Notes: generated by a model from the sequence alone, not told the origin. Counted from the first letter of the stretch, positions 40,628 to 51,924 are shown. The stretch is 64,000 nucleotides of DNA from Epiperipatus broadwayi (GCA_028023455.1 JAQFVV010000072.1:124501-188500), one strand, 5' to 3'. Numbers and translations: made by a program.

Positions 40628-41430
40628 TCAAGACAGAGAAAAGCAGGCCTCTCTTCTATTGATTGCTGCTGGGTCTCTTACGATGTAGTAAGCTACCCTG
40701 ACTTTGCATTTCATATCGTTTGTTTCGGAGCAAATGACCCTGGCTGTGGTGGGTGGAAAAGCATGGCCAGTGGCTCTCTCATGCTCAACAAAAACCGAAT
40801 TCCCTTCAAGCTTTGTTTTAGTTCTGTTATAAAGGTATCTATGTTGAGCTACTCTGGTGGCAATGTTAGTTTTAGATTCTCCATAATATGTTGCCATGCA
40901 ATTTCTTTGGGGCAGGTGATTTTGTACACAGCTTGAGGGGTGAGTTTGAGTTTGATCCTGTCCTTGGTGTTATTGATCAGTCTATTGGTTTTAGGAGGTG
41001 AACGGAAAGTGACTTCAAAGTCACTTGATAGTTTATCAATAAGGCTTTTGGCTGTTGAGTGAATGTATGGGATTAGGATTCTCAGTTTGCTTTCTTTATT
41101 GTAATTAGGGTTTATTTTATAAAAGAATTTATTAACTTTTCTGTTAATGGATGATTGAGTGTGTCCTATTTTTCTTAAATCTGTCATAATTAATAAGATT
41201 ATTTCTTTTATCTGCCTCATATTTGCACAAATTATGGTTTCTAAACATGAATGAAGAGAGGGATGCGAGTTTGTGGGAGCGAGGCACTTAAGAATTAGGA
41301 TGTGTCAAACCCCATACTTCCAAAGGTTTAACTACCATTTGGTAGTCCAGCCTATCTATATTTTTACTGATGCATATGTCAAGGTATTTAATCTGATTAT
41401 CTTGGTTTTCCGAAGTTGTAGTGAAAATAA
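40628..41430 (-). pseudogene. PLE3 left copy, C-terminal RT to GIY-YIG
   Basis: From about 41430 leftward, broken frames read a PLE post-RT region that parallels the PLE at 12.7 kb (DICISK, DYQMVVKPLEVWG, SHKLASLFIH). Then KVNKFFYKINPNYNKESKLR and the GIY-YIG domain: VYKITCP, a frameshift, then MATYYGESKTNIATRVAQHR and FVEHERATGHAF. The conserved second YYG and the following Arg and His are visible. The RT catalytic part is missing. Confidence 0.8.
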
Positions 41431-41439
41431 ACCAAAAGC

Positions 41440-41835
41440 CTTAGTAATAAATTATCAAGTGCCTTTGAAGTCGCTTTCCGTTCACCTCCTAACACAAATA
41501 GACTTATCAATAACACCAAAGACAGTATCAAACCTGAACTCACCCCTCAAGTTGTGTACAAAATCACCTGCCCCCCAAAAAATTGCATGGCAACATATTA
41601 TGGAGAAACTAAAACTAACATTGCCATCAAAGTAGCTCAACATAGATACCTTTATAACAAAACTAAAACAAAGCTTAAAAGCAATTCGGTTTTCGTTGAG
41701 CATGAGAGAGCCACTGGCCATGCTTTTTTACCCACCACAGCCAGTGTCATTTGCTCTGAAACAAACGATATCAAACGCAGAGTCAGGGAAGCTTACTACA
41801 TTGTAAGTGACCCAGCAGCAATCAATAGAAGATAG
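41440..41835 (+). pseudogene. PLE3 right copy, GIY-YIG domain
   Basis: Plus-strand frame 41554-41835 carries VYKITCPPKNCMATYYGETK, AIKVAQHRYLYNK, and ends AINRR, at the same point as the left copy minus a few residues. It keeps the frame that the left copy lost inside ITCP. Upstream, the DFEVTFRSPPNTNRLINN-like region is present out of frame. Starts about 430 bp further into the element than the left copy does. Confidence 0.8.
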
Positions 41836-42395
41836 GCCTGCTTTTCTCTGTCTCAAAATGGTCTATGTATCATCTTCATGTGAATTTGCATAAATTTGCA
41901 TTAATATTACAGTTCCTAACCAAATACAAGTCACCATGAATATGGGACTATAAACTGTCCCAAAAGTGCTTGGCGGTAACTTTTGATAATTTTACATACA
42001 TTTAATAGCTTCATTATCTATGCGCAGAGAACATATATATAATAATTGATTTCAAATGCTAATAAAGTAAAGCCTTAACTAAAACTATGAGTCTAAAATT
42101 GAAAAACACAATAATATTTTCAACCCAAGATCATTAGCTTGTATAGTCATATAGGTCTGAACTGAGTTCAGAACTATAGTTAAGTAAAGGTAAAAGGTAG
42201 CAGTTGGAGGGTTGCATTAGATCTTAAGATCTAGGTGCAGTGCTATCAGATCCAAGGCTCCTCACACAAGCTAAAAACTAGTTTGGGGATATTGGATGAG
42301 TAGGCACTAGATAGGGATTTTATGCACAAGCCTTCTGGCATCCATTCATTACTCTGGTATACACTGAGTGGCATTACTGTGTGGAGAGTTTTCCT

Positions 42396-43288
42396 GTTTT
42401 AATAACAGTTATGAGCAAGCATAAGAGATGATGATCTTGTGATATAATATATTAACATGAAAATAACTTGCAAATCAATCTATATAAACTTTGATTTTTT
42501 TTCTAAATAAAATAAGGATCTGAGAATTGTAAATGCTAATAGGAACAAAGATTTTAACAGTATTAAAATGGTGGCATTAATGTTTCTCATAGAAAATAAA
42601 TTACATGTGTGTAAAATTATGAGAAAAAAATGAATTGCCAAAAGTAGAAGATGGATATTATGAAGACAAATTTACTAAACTCATAGCTGAAAAATCACAG
42701 TTCTCAGAAAGTACTTATTGCAGATAAATAGAATTATTTGCTGGTACTACACATTTAGAAAATATTCACATACAAAACCTAAACCAGAAGATTCAGATAA
42801 TCCACAAAGAGAATTACCAACTTAAGAGTGCTTTAATGAATCTTGTAATCCCAAATACAAATCATTGTTGATCAAAATAAATAAATTTCATAAAACCTTA
42901 GAAGGTATTAGAATGTACCTTGCAATGTATTATCCAAGAAAAAGTTTCTGAATTATTATGAAATGTCATAGTGGACCAAATAATTTAACATAAGCCAGAG
43001 ACAGCTATAAAATCATCAATGAATATGAATTTTAAATTATTTCTGTCAAAACTGCTAATACAGCTCCTAGTTCAAAAAATTCTAGATATTCTAAAAATTA
43101 CTATTACTCAACTAATGATTCAAAAATCATGCATACACACTTTTAAGGTCAATATTAATCACTTTTCATAAAACATTATTAGATGCTACAAATCCTTTTC
43201 TAAATATAATATATAATTCTAACTGCGGGCAATTGAATTACTTGTAAAGATTTATAATTTATTAATCCATATTGGTGCTTCCATAGTA

Positions 43289-43332
<44 letters not shown>

Positions 43333-44317
43333 GATAATTTAAAAATAAAATGAAAACATTGCACATTTAATTATAATTATCATGCTCCATTCACAAATTT
43401 CTTACCTATAGCCTTCCATGTTCATTTCACAAAATCAGAGAGAAGCTATCAGTCATTTTGTTTACAATGGCAATCCCATATTCTTTGTACTAGTCATTCA
43501 TTCAGTATAGTTTTGGTTATCTAATAGTTTATTTGTAACAATAATAAATATTTATTTTCATTTTTGTTTTTGACCCTAGATAGCAGATAAAATTAGGATA
43601 TGCACTGCTCTAAATTTTACTCACCCATTGCACAATGAAATCGATTTTTTATTTTCGAAGAAACTTTATTAGTGAATAAAAAATTGGTTACAAATAGTGA
43701 TGTTCAGATGAGAACATGTGTAAGCAGGAGCTTCTTATTTGGGAACTAGAACTGTCAGTGTTAATGCCCTTGTAAAATATAGATGAAGAGAAAAAACTTC
43801 TATGGTACCGCAGAGATAGAGTGGGAGAATAGGGAACTTTATTCACTGGGAATCTTGAAAAGTTTCTATGTATTTTCATAGCTAAATCGATTTTTTGTTA
43901 TGTTCGTCAAAACAAAAAAAAAGATTTTATTTAATTTATAATTTTATTTTTAAATTTAAATATTTTTTATTTCAATATTTTTGTTGAAAATATAAAATAT
44001 ATATTGTTTTTTTTTATAATCAGTATTGTTTTTAATAATTTAAAAAAACATAACATAGATTAGAAAAAATTCTATATACTCGTGTGTAGGCTTAGAGTTA
44101 TGAATTTTTATTTCTCAATACAATATTAATATTTTTAGGATTTATAAACTTTAATTATTTTTAATAGTTTTAAAAGTATTTTAAATAGCAGTTATTAGAA
44201 AAATAATTTAATTGTGTTAAAACTTTACTCAAACTAAAGGCTGCAGGTATAAAAAATTCAGCAAAACGTTTAATCTTTGAGTTAATTACACTTAATATAC
44301 TTACTAAGGATGAATTA
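42396..44317. other. AT-rich DNA with (GAT)n; no supported gene
   Basis: Plus-strand translation across 42600-43260 has stretches that could be a decayed retroelement gag, but with many stops and no firm motif. The ORF at 43688-43879 (-) has no recognisable features. Confidence 0.4.
43289..43330 (+). repeat. (ATG)n microsatellite
   Basis: Fourteen uninterrupted trinucleotide units. Confidence 0.95.
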
Positions 44318-44740
44318 GAGAGGATTTGAACCCAGACTTTCAAGCTCCCTTCAGTCATCCACTCCCATCTTATACAGCTGATGCACATGACACATACATG
44401 TAAAAATGATAAATCTCCAATATATGTATTTTGTGCTGAACCAGCACTCATCATTTGGTCCAGATCATCATCTCACAGACGTATATATAATAAGTGCTTG
44501 CCTGTCCATTAAAATTTAAAGATTTATTATCTTAATATCAATTGAGGACTGATTATATGTGTGTGTGAGAGATGATAATCGGATCAACTGATGAGTACTG
44601 CTTCAGCATGAAATATCTATATTGGAAATCGTGTATCTTTTTCACATGTATGTGGTTATGTGTATCGGTTGTATAAAATGAAGTGGATACTGAGGGAGCC
44701 TGAAAGTCTGGATTGAAATCCTCTCTAATTACATCTAGCT
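44318..44740. repeat. Foldback element, family F1
   Basis: Outer ends GGATTTGAACCCAGACTTTC (left) and CCTGAAAGTCTGGATTGAAA (right) are inverted, each with a tRNA B-box-like sequence read outward. Inner blocks GAACCAGCACTCATCA and TGATGAGTACTGCTTCAGCA are also inverted. The two minus-strand ORFs here lie in the repeat. Confidence 0.85.
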
Positions 44741-44884
44741 TAAATACATACACTATAATTGTATCTGAAATATCAATAAGGATTAATAAATCGTAAACTA
44801 AATTGGAGTAAAGTACGACAAGACCTCTATTTGATAATCATTTTCAGTTAAGGTCATATCATTATAAAATAAAGTGTATTGATT

Positions 44885-45017
44885 TATGAATCTTTTTTTT
44901 TAAGTGTCATAGCATCGGCCGGGACGCGAACCCGCAACCCGGGCAACTGCCTGCAAATGCAAGGCAGTCGCGCTGACCTCTCGACTACCAATGCAAGACA
45001 AATACTTATGTATCTTT
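44885..45017 (-). repeat. Minimal tRNA-derived SINE (copy 1)
   Basis: On the minus strand a tRNA-like body (44994-44911) has a 7-bp acceptor stem GCATTGG/CCGATGC, an A-box-like TGGTAGTCGAGAGG, and a B box GGGTTCGCGTCCC, then CTATGACACTT and an A run. Probable target-site duplication: GATTTATGAATCTTT at 44881 and TACTTATGTATCTTT at 45003 (12 of 15). There is no SINE body beyond the tRNA part. Confidence 0.85.
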
Positions 45018-45246
45018 GCATTCATTCTGTTAAGAGAAAAATTGTCTGATTCTTTCATATCATACCCCATTTATTATTCTAAAAATAAGATAAATGTAGG
45101 CATTTTAAATATAACAAAATTTGGTAATAATAAAAAAATTAAAAGTTGAAAAAGCCAAATAACTTTATTAAAGGAACATCAAATTATTAATATTAGATAA
45201 TACATTTCTATATAAAAATATAAAATTAACTTATAATTAAAATATT

Positions 45247-45475
45247 GAAATTTTTACCCATTACTGGTCCACTGCAGGATTAAGATCATTCCAAGTTCAA
45301 TCCACCTTCCCGATCTCTAACCCGTCTTTTCCACATCACTCCCAGCTCACTTCACTATTTCATCTATCCATCTCACATGTGGTCTATTTTTAGATCTTTT
45401 ACAATTTTTTGAAATCCAGGTTAAGATTTTAACTGTCCATCTATTATCATCTCTTCTAGCAATATGTCTAATCTT
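45247..45475 (-). pseudogene. RTE-type retrotransposon, C-terminal fragment 1
   Basis: The minus strand reads ARRDDNRWTVKILTW, then NCKRSKNRPHVRWIDEI and ILQWTSNG at the end, the conserved C-terminus of RTE/BovB ORF2. It is a shorter and more decayed version of the copy at 45546-46075, 70 bp away and in the same orientation. Confidence 0.85.
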
Positions 45476-45545
45476 CTAGCAATTTATTTGTATAATTATA
45501 TTTTATTGATATACTTGTATGAAATATATCAATAAACATTTTATT

Positions 45546-46075
45546 ACATCTCATCATCATCATCAACCATTATCGATCCACTGTAGGATGAAGGTCTCTC
45601 CAAGTTTAATCCATCTTCTCCAATCTTTAGCTTCTCTTCTCCACAATACCCCTGCACATTTTCTTATTTCATCCATCCATCTCACATGTGGTCTCTTTCT
45701 GAGTCTTTTACAATCTCTTGGAATCCAGTTTAAAATTTCAATTGCCCATCTATTATCATCTCTTCTAGCAATATGTCCAGCCCAACTCCATTTCAATCTT
45801 TTAGTTTTTTCAATAAGGTCAGTAACACCTGTTTGTTGTCTTACCCATACATTGCGTTTTCGATCTCTTCTTGTTACTCCCAACATACATCTCTCCATAC
45901 TCCTTTGAGTGGTCTGAAGTCTCTATATTGCTCTTCTATTAAGTGTCCAAGTCTCAGATCCATATGTAAGAACTGGTAAAACACATTTGTTAAAAACCAT
46001 CCTTTTCAAACACATAGGCATATTTCCTTTTAGTATCAAGTTATTTCTACCAAAAGCACTCCAACCAAGTTTAAT
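45546..46075 (-). pseudogene. RTE-type retrotransposon, C-terminal fragment 2
   Basis: Near-continuous minus-strand frame: KLGWSAFGRNNLILKGN, VLPVLTYGSETWTLNRRAI, a stop, then MERCMLGVTRRDRKRNVW, LKWSWAGHIARRDDNRWA, RPHVRWMDEIRKCAG and FILQWIDNG. These are the RT thumb and C-terminal blocks that define RTE/BovB elements; YGSETW and WAGH are hallmark residues. The 3' end has a GATGATGATGATGA tail, typical of RTE 3' repeats. It is 5'-truncated with only one stop, so moderately young. Confidence 0.92.
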
Positions 46076-46439
46076 TCTTATATAGAATATAATACAAATA
46101 ACATTAATAAATCTTAAGTGGCAGCTAACTCTCTGTTGAAAGGCAATACTCTTTTTTTAGATAATAAATGAGTTCTATTAATTTATTTAAGCATTGATTG
46201 CTGTAATATTATTTAAATAACACTAAATTTAAACTTAATGCATTTTTTAACTGCAGTGACTCTTTAAGGTGTTAATTCAAATCCTAATAATATGATTTTT
46301 GATTATAGGTTTTTGGGTAAAATTTGCCCTTGGAGAAGTATGCTATGTAGCGAAAATGCATTAAGATTATGTGCAATGTTATGTGTAATTTCTTCATGTA
46401 AGAAGTAATAACACAATCGGATTTAAATTATTACATTGC

Positions 46440-46631
46440 AGGTTTTTAAAGGGGATTTGAACCCAGATTTTTAAGCTCCCTACAGTTATCCACTTTATCC
46501 AATACAACTGATACACATGACCACATACATGTGGAAAAGGTAAATGATCTCCAATATATATATTTCATGCTGAACCAGCACTCATCAGTGGTCTAATCAT
46601 CATTTATATATATATATATATATATATATGT
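46440..46631. repeat. Foldback element F1, left half (split by PLE2)
   Basis: GGGATTTGAACCCAGATTTT, AACTGATACACATGACCACA and GAACCAGCACTCATCAGT match the left halves of the F1 copies at 5865 and 44318. The match stops in an (AT)n run at 46610-46630, where the PLE palindrome begins. Confidence 0.85.
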
Positions 46632-46682
46632 CATATTATTATTACTATTTGTGGGATATTCCATGTAGTGAAAAAGCTAAAT

Positions 46683-46722
46683 GCTGACGTTTCAGTACAA
46701 TATCAAGTACCTTCCTCAGAGC
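46683..46722 (-). ncRNA. Hammerhead-like ribozyme motif, PLE2 left arm
   Basis: Identical in sequence to the right-arm motif at 49897-49936, on the opposite strand. The core CTGAGGA is at 46719-46713 and overlaps the stop codon of the PLE frame at 46718-46716. Confidence 0.65.
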
Positions 46723-48268
46723 GTCCTCTTTCTCAAATCATAAGAATGCACATGAGATTTAAAACCGTTTTTATCGTTTTCTTTCTTTTCATATTTAAAT
46801 TCTATTGGTTGAGAAGTTTTAAAATTTATTTTCTCTTCCAATAGCTTCTTCCAAATGTTGTTAATCTTCTTTAATTCACACCTTTCATTTATGCTCTTGG
46901 GCCTTTTAAAAATCTCTATAGCTTCTCTTAGCAATCTCTGGTCATATTGTTCAATTTTTGCTAAAATATTTGTTTTTTCAAAATTGATATCATGATTTGT
47001 TAATTTCATATGAGAATAAATAGCTGATGAATTGGATTTTTCTCTCACTGCCAGAATGTGTTCTTCCTTTTTAATATTTATTCTACAATTAGTCTGTTCT
47101 ATATATGTATGGGGACAGACCCTACATGGAATTTCATATACACCATGACGCTCCAAAGCAATTTTATCTTTAGGAAGTGGAAATATTTCACTAATTTTTT
47201 TATAAGTAGTGTAAATTATGTGAATATTATTATTTTTTAAAATGTTACCAATTGTATCAGTTACTCCTTTTATATATGGCAAAAATGTCTTAATTTTTGA
47301 TGTATCAAAATCTTTTTTTGTTTTGATATGTATAAGCCCTATTAATAATGTTGTAATTAAAACCGTTATGAAGAAGCATTTTATTAGTAGCAAAAAGGTC
47401 CCGGTGAAAATGGCTATCATCAGAAAGTCTCTTTGTTCTATCCAATAATGTCTTTGCTACTGAAAATAGTTGTGCAGGATGGTGATGAGAGGAAAAATGC
47501 AGATATCTCCCAGTGTGTGTTGGTTTTTTTATATATACCATGGGATAAAGAACCATGTTCCCTTCTTTCAATCAAAACATCTAAAAAAGGTAATTGATTA
47601 TTGTTTTCTATCTCCATGGTAAATTTAATATTGTTGTGAAAAGAGTTTAAAAAATTAAAAAAGTCATCAAGAGCATGCTTGCCATGAGGCCAAATAACAA
47701 AGGTATCATCAACATACCTCAGCCATATAGATGGTTTTTTAACTGCTAAAGTCAAAATTTTATTTTCCAAATCCTCCATAAAAATAGAAGCTAATGCTGG
47801 AGAAATTGGTGAACCCATAGCTAGACCTGATGTTTGTTTATACATCTGCCCATCAAAAACAAAAAAGGTATTCGATAAGCAGTGTTCAATCAAAACCACA
47901 GCAAAATTAGGCAACTGAAAATTTTTTAAAACTTGAATCGCTTCATTTACAGGTACACTAGGAAAAAGTGAAACAATGTCAAAACTTACCAAAATATCAT
48001 TCTTAGTCAATTTAATATCCTGGATAAGCTCAAGAAAATGATAAGCATCTTTAACATATGATGACATCGTTGATAAATGCGGCTGTAAAAAATAAGTCAA
48101 ACAATGAGCTAGTGTCTGTGTAGGTGAACCCACTGCACTAACAATCGGTCTCAATGGAATATCTGGCTTGTGAATTTTTGGTAAACCATATAATTTTGGA
48201 TAAAAAGAAGATTTTTCTCTGGGAGTAAGATGTATCTTTGTTTCTAAATCTAGATCAGTAGAATAAAT
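46716..48268 (-). pseudogene. PLE2 left copy: RT and GIY-YIG (frameshifted)
   Basis: Minus-strand frames 48154-47438, 47571-47305 and 47420-46716 together cover RT motifs (SFDIVSLFPSVPV motif A; GLAMGSPISPALAS; WLRYVDDTFVIW) and the C-terminal GIY-YIG domain (VYEIPCRVCPHTYIEQTNCR). It has the frameshift near 47535 shared with the right copy and an additional one near 47325 (A run) that the right copy lacks. In TYIEQTN the usual Gly after Ile is Glu and a conserved Arg is Cys, so this arm has also lost GIY-YIG consensus residues. Confidence 0.92.
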
Positions 48269-49903
48269 TTCTACTGATCTAGATTTAGAAACAAAGATAC
48301 ATCTTACTCCCAGAGAAAAATCTTCTTTTTATCCAAAATTATATGGTTTACCAAAATTCTACTGATCTAGATTTAGAAACAAAGATACAGCTTACTCCCA
48401 GAGAAAAATCTTCTTTTTATCCAAAATTATATGGTTTACCAAAAATTCACAAGCCAGATATTCCATTGAGACCGATTGTTAGTGCAGTTGGTTCACCTAC
48501 ACAGACACTAGTTCGTTTTTTGACTTCTTTTTTACAGCCGCATTTATCAACAAAGTCATCATATGTTAAAGATGCTAATCATTTTCTTGAGCTTATCCAG
48601 GATATTAAATTGACTAAGAATGATATTTTGGTAAGTTTTGACATTATTTCACTTTTTCCTAGTGTACCTGTAAATGAAGCGATTCAAGTTTTAAAAAATT
48701 TTCAGTTGCCTAATTTTGCTGTGGTTTTGATTGAACACTGCTTATCGAATACCTTTTTTGTTTTTGATGGGCAGATGTATAAACAAACATCAGGTCTAGC
48801 TATGGGTTCACCAATTTCTCCAGCATTAGCTTCTATTTTTATGGAGGATTTGGAAAATAAAATTTTGACTTTAGCAGTTAAAAAACCATCTATATGGCTG
48901 AGGTATGTTGATGATACCTTTGTTATTTGGCCTCATGGCAAGCATGCTCTTGATGACTTTTTTAATTTTTTAAACTCTTTTCACAACAATATTAAATTTA
49001 CCATGGAGATAGAAAATAATAATCAATTACCTTTTTTAGATGTTTTGATTGAAAGAAGGGAACATGGTTCTTTATCCCATGGTATATATAAAAAAACCAA
49101 CACACACTGGGAGATATCTGCATTTTTCCTCTCATCACCATCCTGCACAACTATTTTCAGTAGCAAAGACATTATTGGATAGAACAAAGAGACTTTCTGA
49201 TGATAGCCATTTTCACCGGGACCTTTTTGCTACTAATAAAATGCTTCTTCATAACGGTTTTAATTACAACATTATTAATAGGGCTTATACATATCAAAAG
49301 AAAAAAGATTTTGATACATCAAAAATTAAGACATTTTTGCCATATATAAAAGGAGTAACTGATACAATTGGTAACATTTTAAAAAATAATAATATTCACA
49401 CAATTTACACTACTTATAAAAAAATTAGTGAAATATTTCCACTTCCTAAAGATAAAATTGCTTTGGAGTGTCATGGTGTATATGAAATTTCATGTAGGGT
49501 CTGTCCACATACATATATAGGACAGACTAATCGTAGAATAAATATTAAAAAGGAAGAACACATTCTGGCAGTGAGAGAAAAATCCAATTCATCAGCTATT
49601 TATTCTCATATAAAATTAACAAATCATGATATCAATTTTGAAAAAACAAATATTTTAGCAAAAATTGAACAATATGACCAGAGATTGCTAAGAGAAGCTA
49701 TAGAGATTTTTAAAAGGCCCAAGAGCATAAATGAAAGGTGTGAATTAAAGAAGATTAACAACATTTGGAAGAAGCTATTGGAAGAGAAAATAAATTTTAA
49801 AACTTCTCAACCAATAGAATTTAAATATGAGGAGAAAGAAAACGATAAAAACGGTTTTAAATCTCATGTGCATTCTTATGATTTGAGAAAGAGGACGCTC
49901 TGA
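48269..49903 (+). pseudogene. PLE2 right copy: RT and GIY-YIG (one frameshift)
   Basis: Frame 48343-49182 carries KLYGLPKIHKPDIPLRPIVS, SFDIISLFPSVP (motif A), GLAMGSPISPALAS and WLRYVDDTFVIW with YVDD. The frame shifts in an A run near 49095 into 49049-49903, which carries PTHTGRYLHFSSHHHPAQ, then the GIY-YIG domain VYEISCRVCPHTYIGQTNRR with intact Tyr, Gly and Arg. The first part of the RT and the whole N-terminus are absent. The protein ends with its stop codon TGA at 49901-49903, inside the hammerhead-like core. Confidence 0.93.
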
Positions 49904-49936
49904 GGAAGGTACTTGATATTGTACTGAAACGTCAGC
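49897..49936 (+). ncRNA. Hammerhead-like ribozyme motif, PLE2 right arm
   Basis: Helix I: GCT (49897-49899) with AGC (49934-49936). Core: CTGAGGA (49900-49906) matches CUGANGA. Helix II: AG and TAC pair with GTA and CT with one bulged G and an 8-nt loop. Then GAAA (49926-49929). Helix III is ACGT (49929-49932), a 2-bp palindrome with no loop, which would favour a dimer, and C49933 is the cleavage position. PLEs are known to carry such minimal type I hammerheads. Confidence 0.65.
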
Positions 49937-50019
49937 ATTTAGCTTTTTCACTACACGGAATATCCCGCAAATAGTAATAATAATATGACATATTTTATCC
50001 GTGAAAATATTAGAATTAA

Positions 50020-50150
50020 TATATATATAATATCAGTGCTCTGTTTATATTAAGATCGCAAATCTACACATTTGAATGTAGAAGCTTCAATCCTCTCCAC
50101 TTTCCAAGTCTTCAGCCATCTATATCATTGAAAATCTGATGGCATAGGTT
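50020..50150. repeat. Foldback element F1, right part (split by PLE2)
   Basis: Resumes the F1 match after the PLE palindrome: ATCAGTGCTCTGTTTATATT, GAAGCTTCAATCC and TCTTCAGCCATCTATATCAT parallel 6035-6140 of the copy at 5865. Confidence 0.8.
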
Positions 50151-50732
50151 TTTGTTTATATTTTGCGTTGATGAAGAAATAAATCTTTTATTAAGACCAA
50201 AAAAATTGTCCATTAAATTGCATTATTTATTAGCTTCTAATTATCTTTTAAGATGCTACGCATATATAAATAATCTAACGATTTTGATTAAATTATTTAA
50301 TTAGGTTTTTAATCTTTTTCTAATTTTTAAATTTTTGTTATATGTCTTTCTTTTCTAAATATATTGAATTAAAATGATCATATATTTATTAATTTACATT
50401 TCTTTTCTTTTTTCAGTATCTACTCTCTCATTCGCTGAGCTATTGTTACACAATAAAAAATGATATAAAAAAATCTGATCATAGTCTCAAAATGTGATAG
50501 AAAACAATCAACTTATTAACATAGGTGTGATTCAGTGATTTGATATTTTTACTTATCTGCTGAGCAAAAATTACTTTATAATGTATCTATATATACTGAA
50601 AGATAATGGATTGAGTTTTTGGATGGTTGTGAAATGGGAGAATTGAAATGAGGAGTACATTGATAAAAATCAACGAATAAATAGACAGATATATAGATAA
50701 ATAGATAGATGAGTAGATGGAAAGCTAAGCAA
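50151..50732. other. AT-rich DNA, nothing identified
   Basis: No ORF or repeat recognised apart from short TAGA units leading into the array at 50733. Confidence 0.5.
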
Positions 50733-51329
<597 letters not shown>

Positions 51330-51469
51330 ATTAAGCATAAATTTAAATTTGGGTGAAGTGCTTACAAATAATATTAAAAGAAATATTCCTATATATTTGA
51401 AAATGAAAGAAATTTTTTTTTAATAAATGTGTTTTACCAATTTTTGTATTAATCTAAAATTTGGAAACT

Positions 51470-51835
51470 TACCAAAAGAGCAACACAGACTCTTCAGACT
51501 ACTCAATTAAGAGTGACTAGATGCATATGGAGAGTATCAGAAGAGGATTCAAAGCAAAATATCAAGTGAGATGAGTAATAATGATAAGAAACAGAAATGA
51601 TCCACTGCTAGAAGTGGTAATAATAAATGAAAAGATGAATTATTCAATTATAGTCCAAGAGATTTTAAAAGATCTAGAAAGAAATCGAACATATGATATG
51701 GCTGGATGAAATACAGAACTTTATTGGTATAAATTAGAAAAGAGAGACAAGTGAATAAGAAAAACAATAAGAAAAACTGAATTAATCTTGAAGAACCTTC
51801 ATCCTGCGAGTGGATCCATGTTAAAAATTATAATG
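51470..51835 (+). pseudogene. Heavily decayed RTE C-terminal fragment
   Basis: Broken plus-strand translation keeps the order of RTE C-terminal blocks: QRLFRLLN near the start, PRDFKRSRKKSNI near 51657-51695, YGWMKYRTL near 51698-51724, and EPSSCEWIH near 51796-51822, matching FILQWID of the copy at 45.6 kb. Every block is separated by stops, so this is older than the 45-46 kb copies. Confidence 0.6.
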
Positions 51836-51924
51836 ATATATAATATTAATCCTTTTACTTATTTTAAACGTTGTAATTTTTAAATAATCCATAAGCCTTC
51901 TTAATCTTTTTTTTTTTTAAAAAA

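Larger units (their letters stand above)
40187..42395. mobile_element. PLE head-to-head inverted dimer (PLE3)
   Basis: Two 5'-truncated copies of one Penelope-like element face each other around about 41435. Both outer ends carry the same terminal sequence: AAACTCTCCATATAGTAGTG at the left and its counterpart CACTGAGTGG...GTGTGGAGAGTTTT at the right. AATCAATGG, GGATTTTATGCATAA and CTAGATCTTA blocks are mirrored on both sides. The arms are roughly 90% alike by eye, so this dimer is much older than the one at 46.6-50 kb. Confidence 0.9.
46632..49996. mobile_element. Young PLE head-to-head palindrome (PLE2)
   Basis: Left arm 46632-48268 (minus) and right arm 48269-49996 (plus) are almost identical reverse complements with the centre near 48268. 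Both outer ends read GTCATATTATTATTACTATT (or its complement), then GGATATTCC and GCTAAATGCTGACGTTTCAG. Each arm is a 5'-truncated element that starts at the same point inside the RT. The right arm has an extra tandem duplication of about 87 bp at the centre (48271-48357 repeated from 48358). Host flanks are the two halves of an F1 foldback element. Confidence 0.95.

Noticed and set aside
42600-43260. Possible retroelement gag relic
   Set aside because: Some charged stretches and a CGQLNY-like block resembling a zinc knuckle, but the spacing is wrong and stops are frequent; not enough to claim.
44905-44995. Functional tRNA gene
   Set aside because: It is followed by an A run and flanked by imperfect target-site duplications, and the anticodon arm does not fold as a standard 5-bp stem with 7-nt loop; a SINE fits better.
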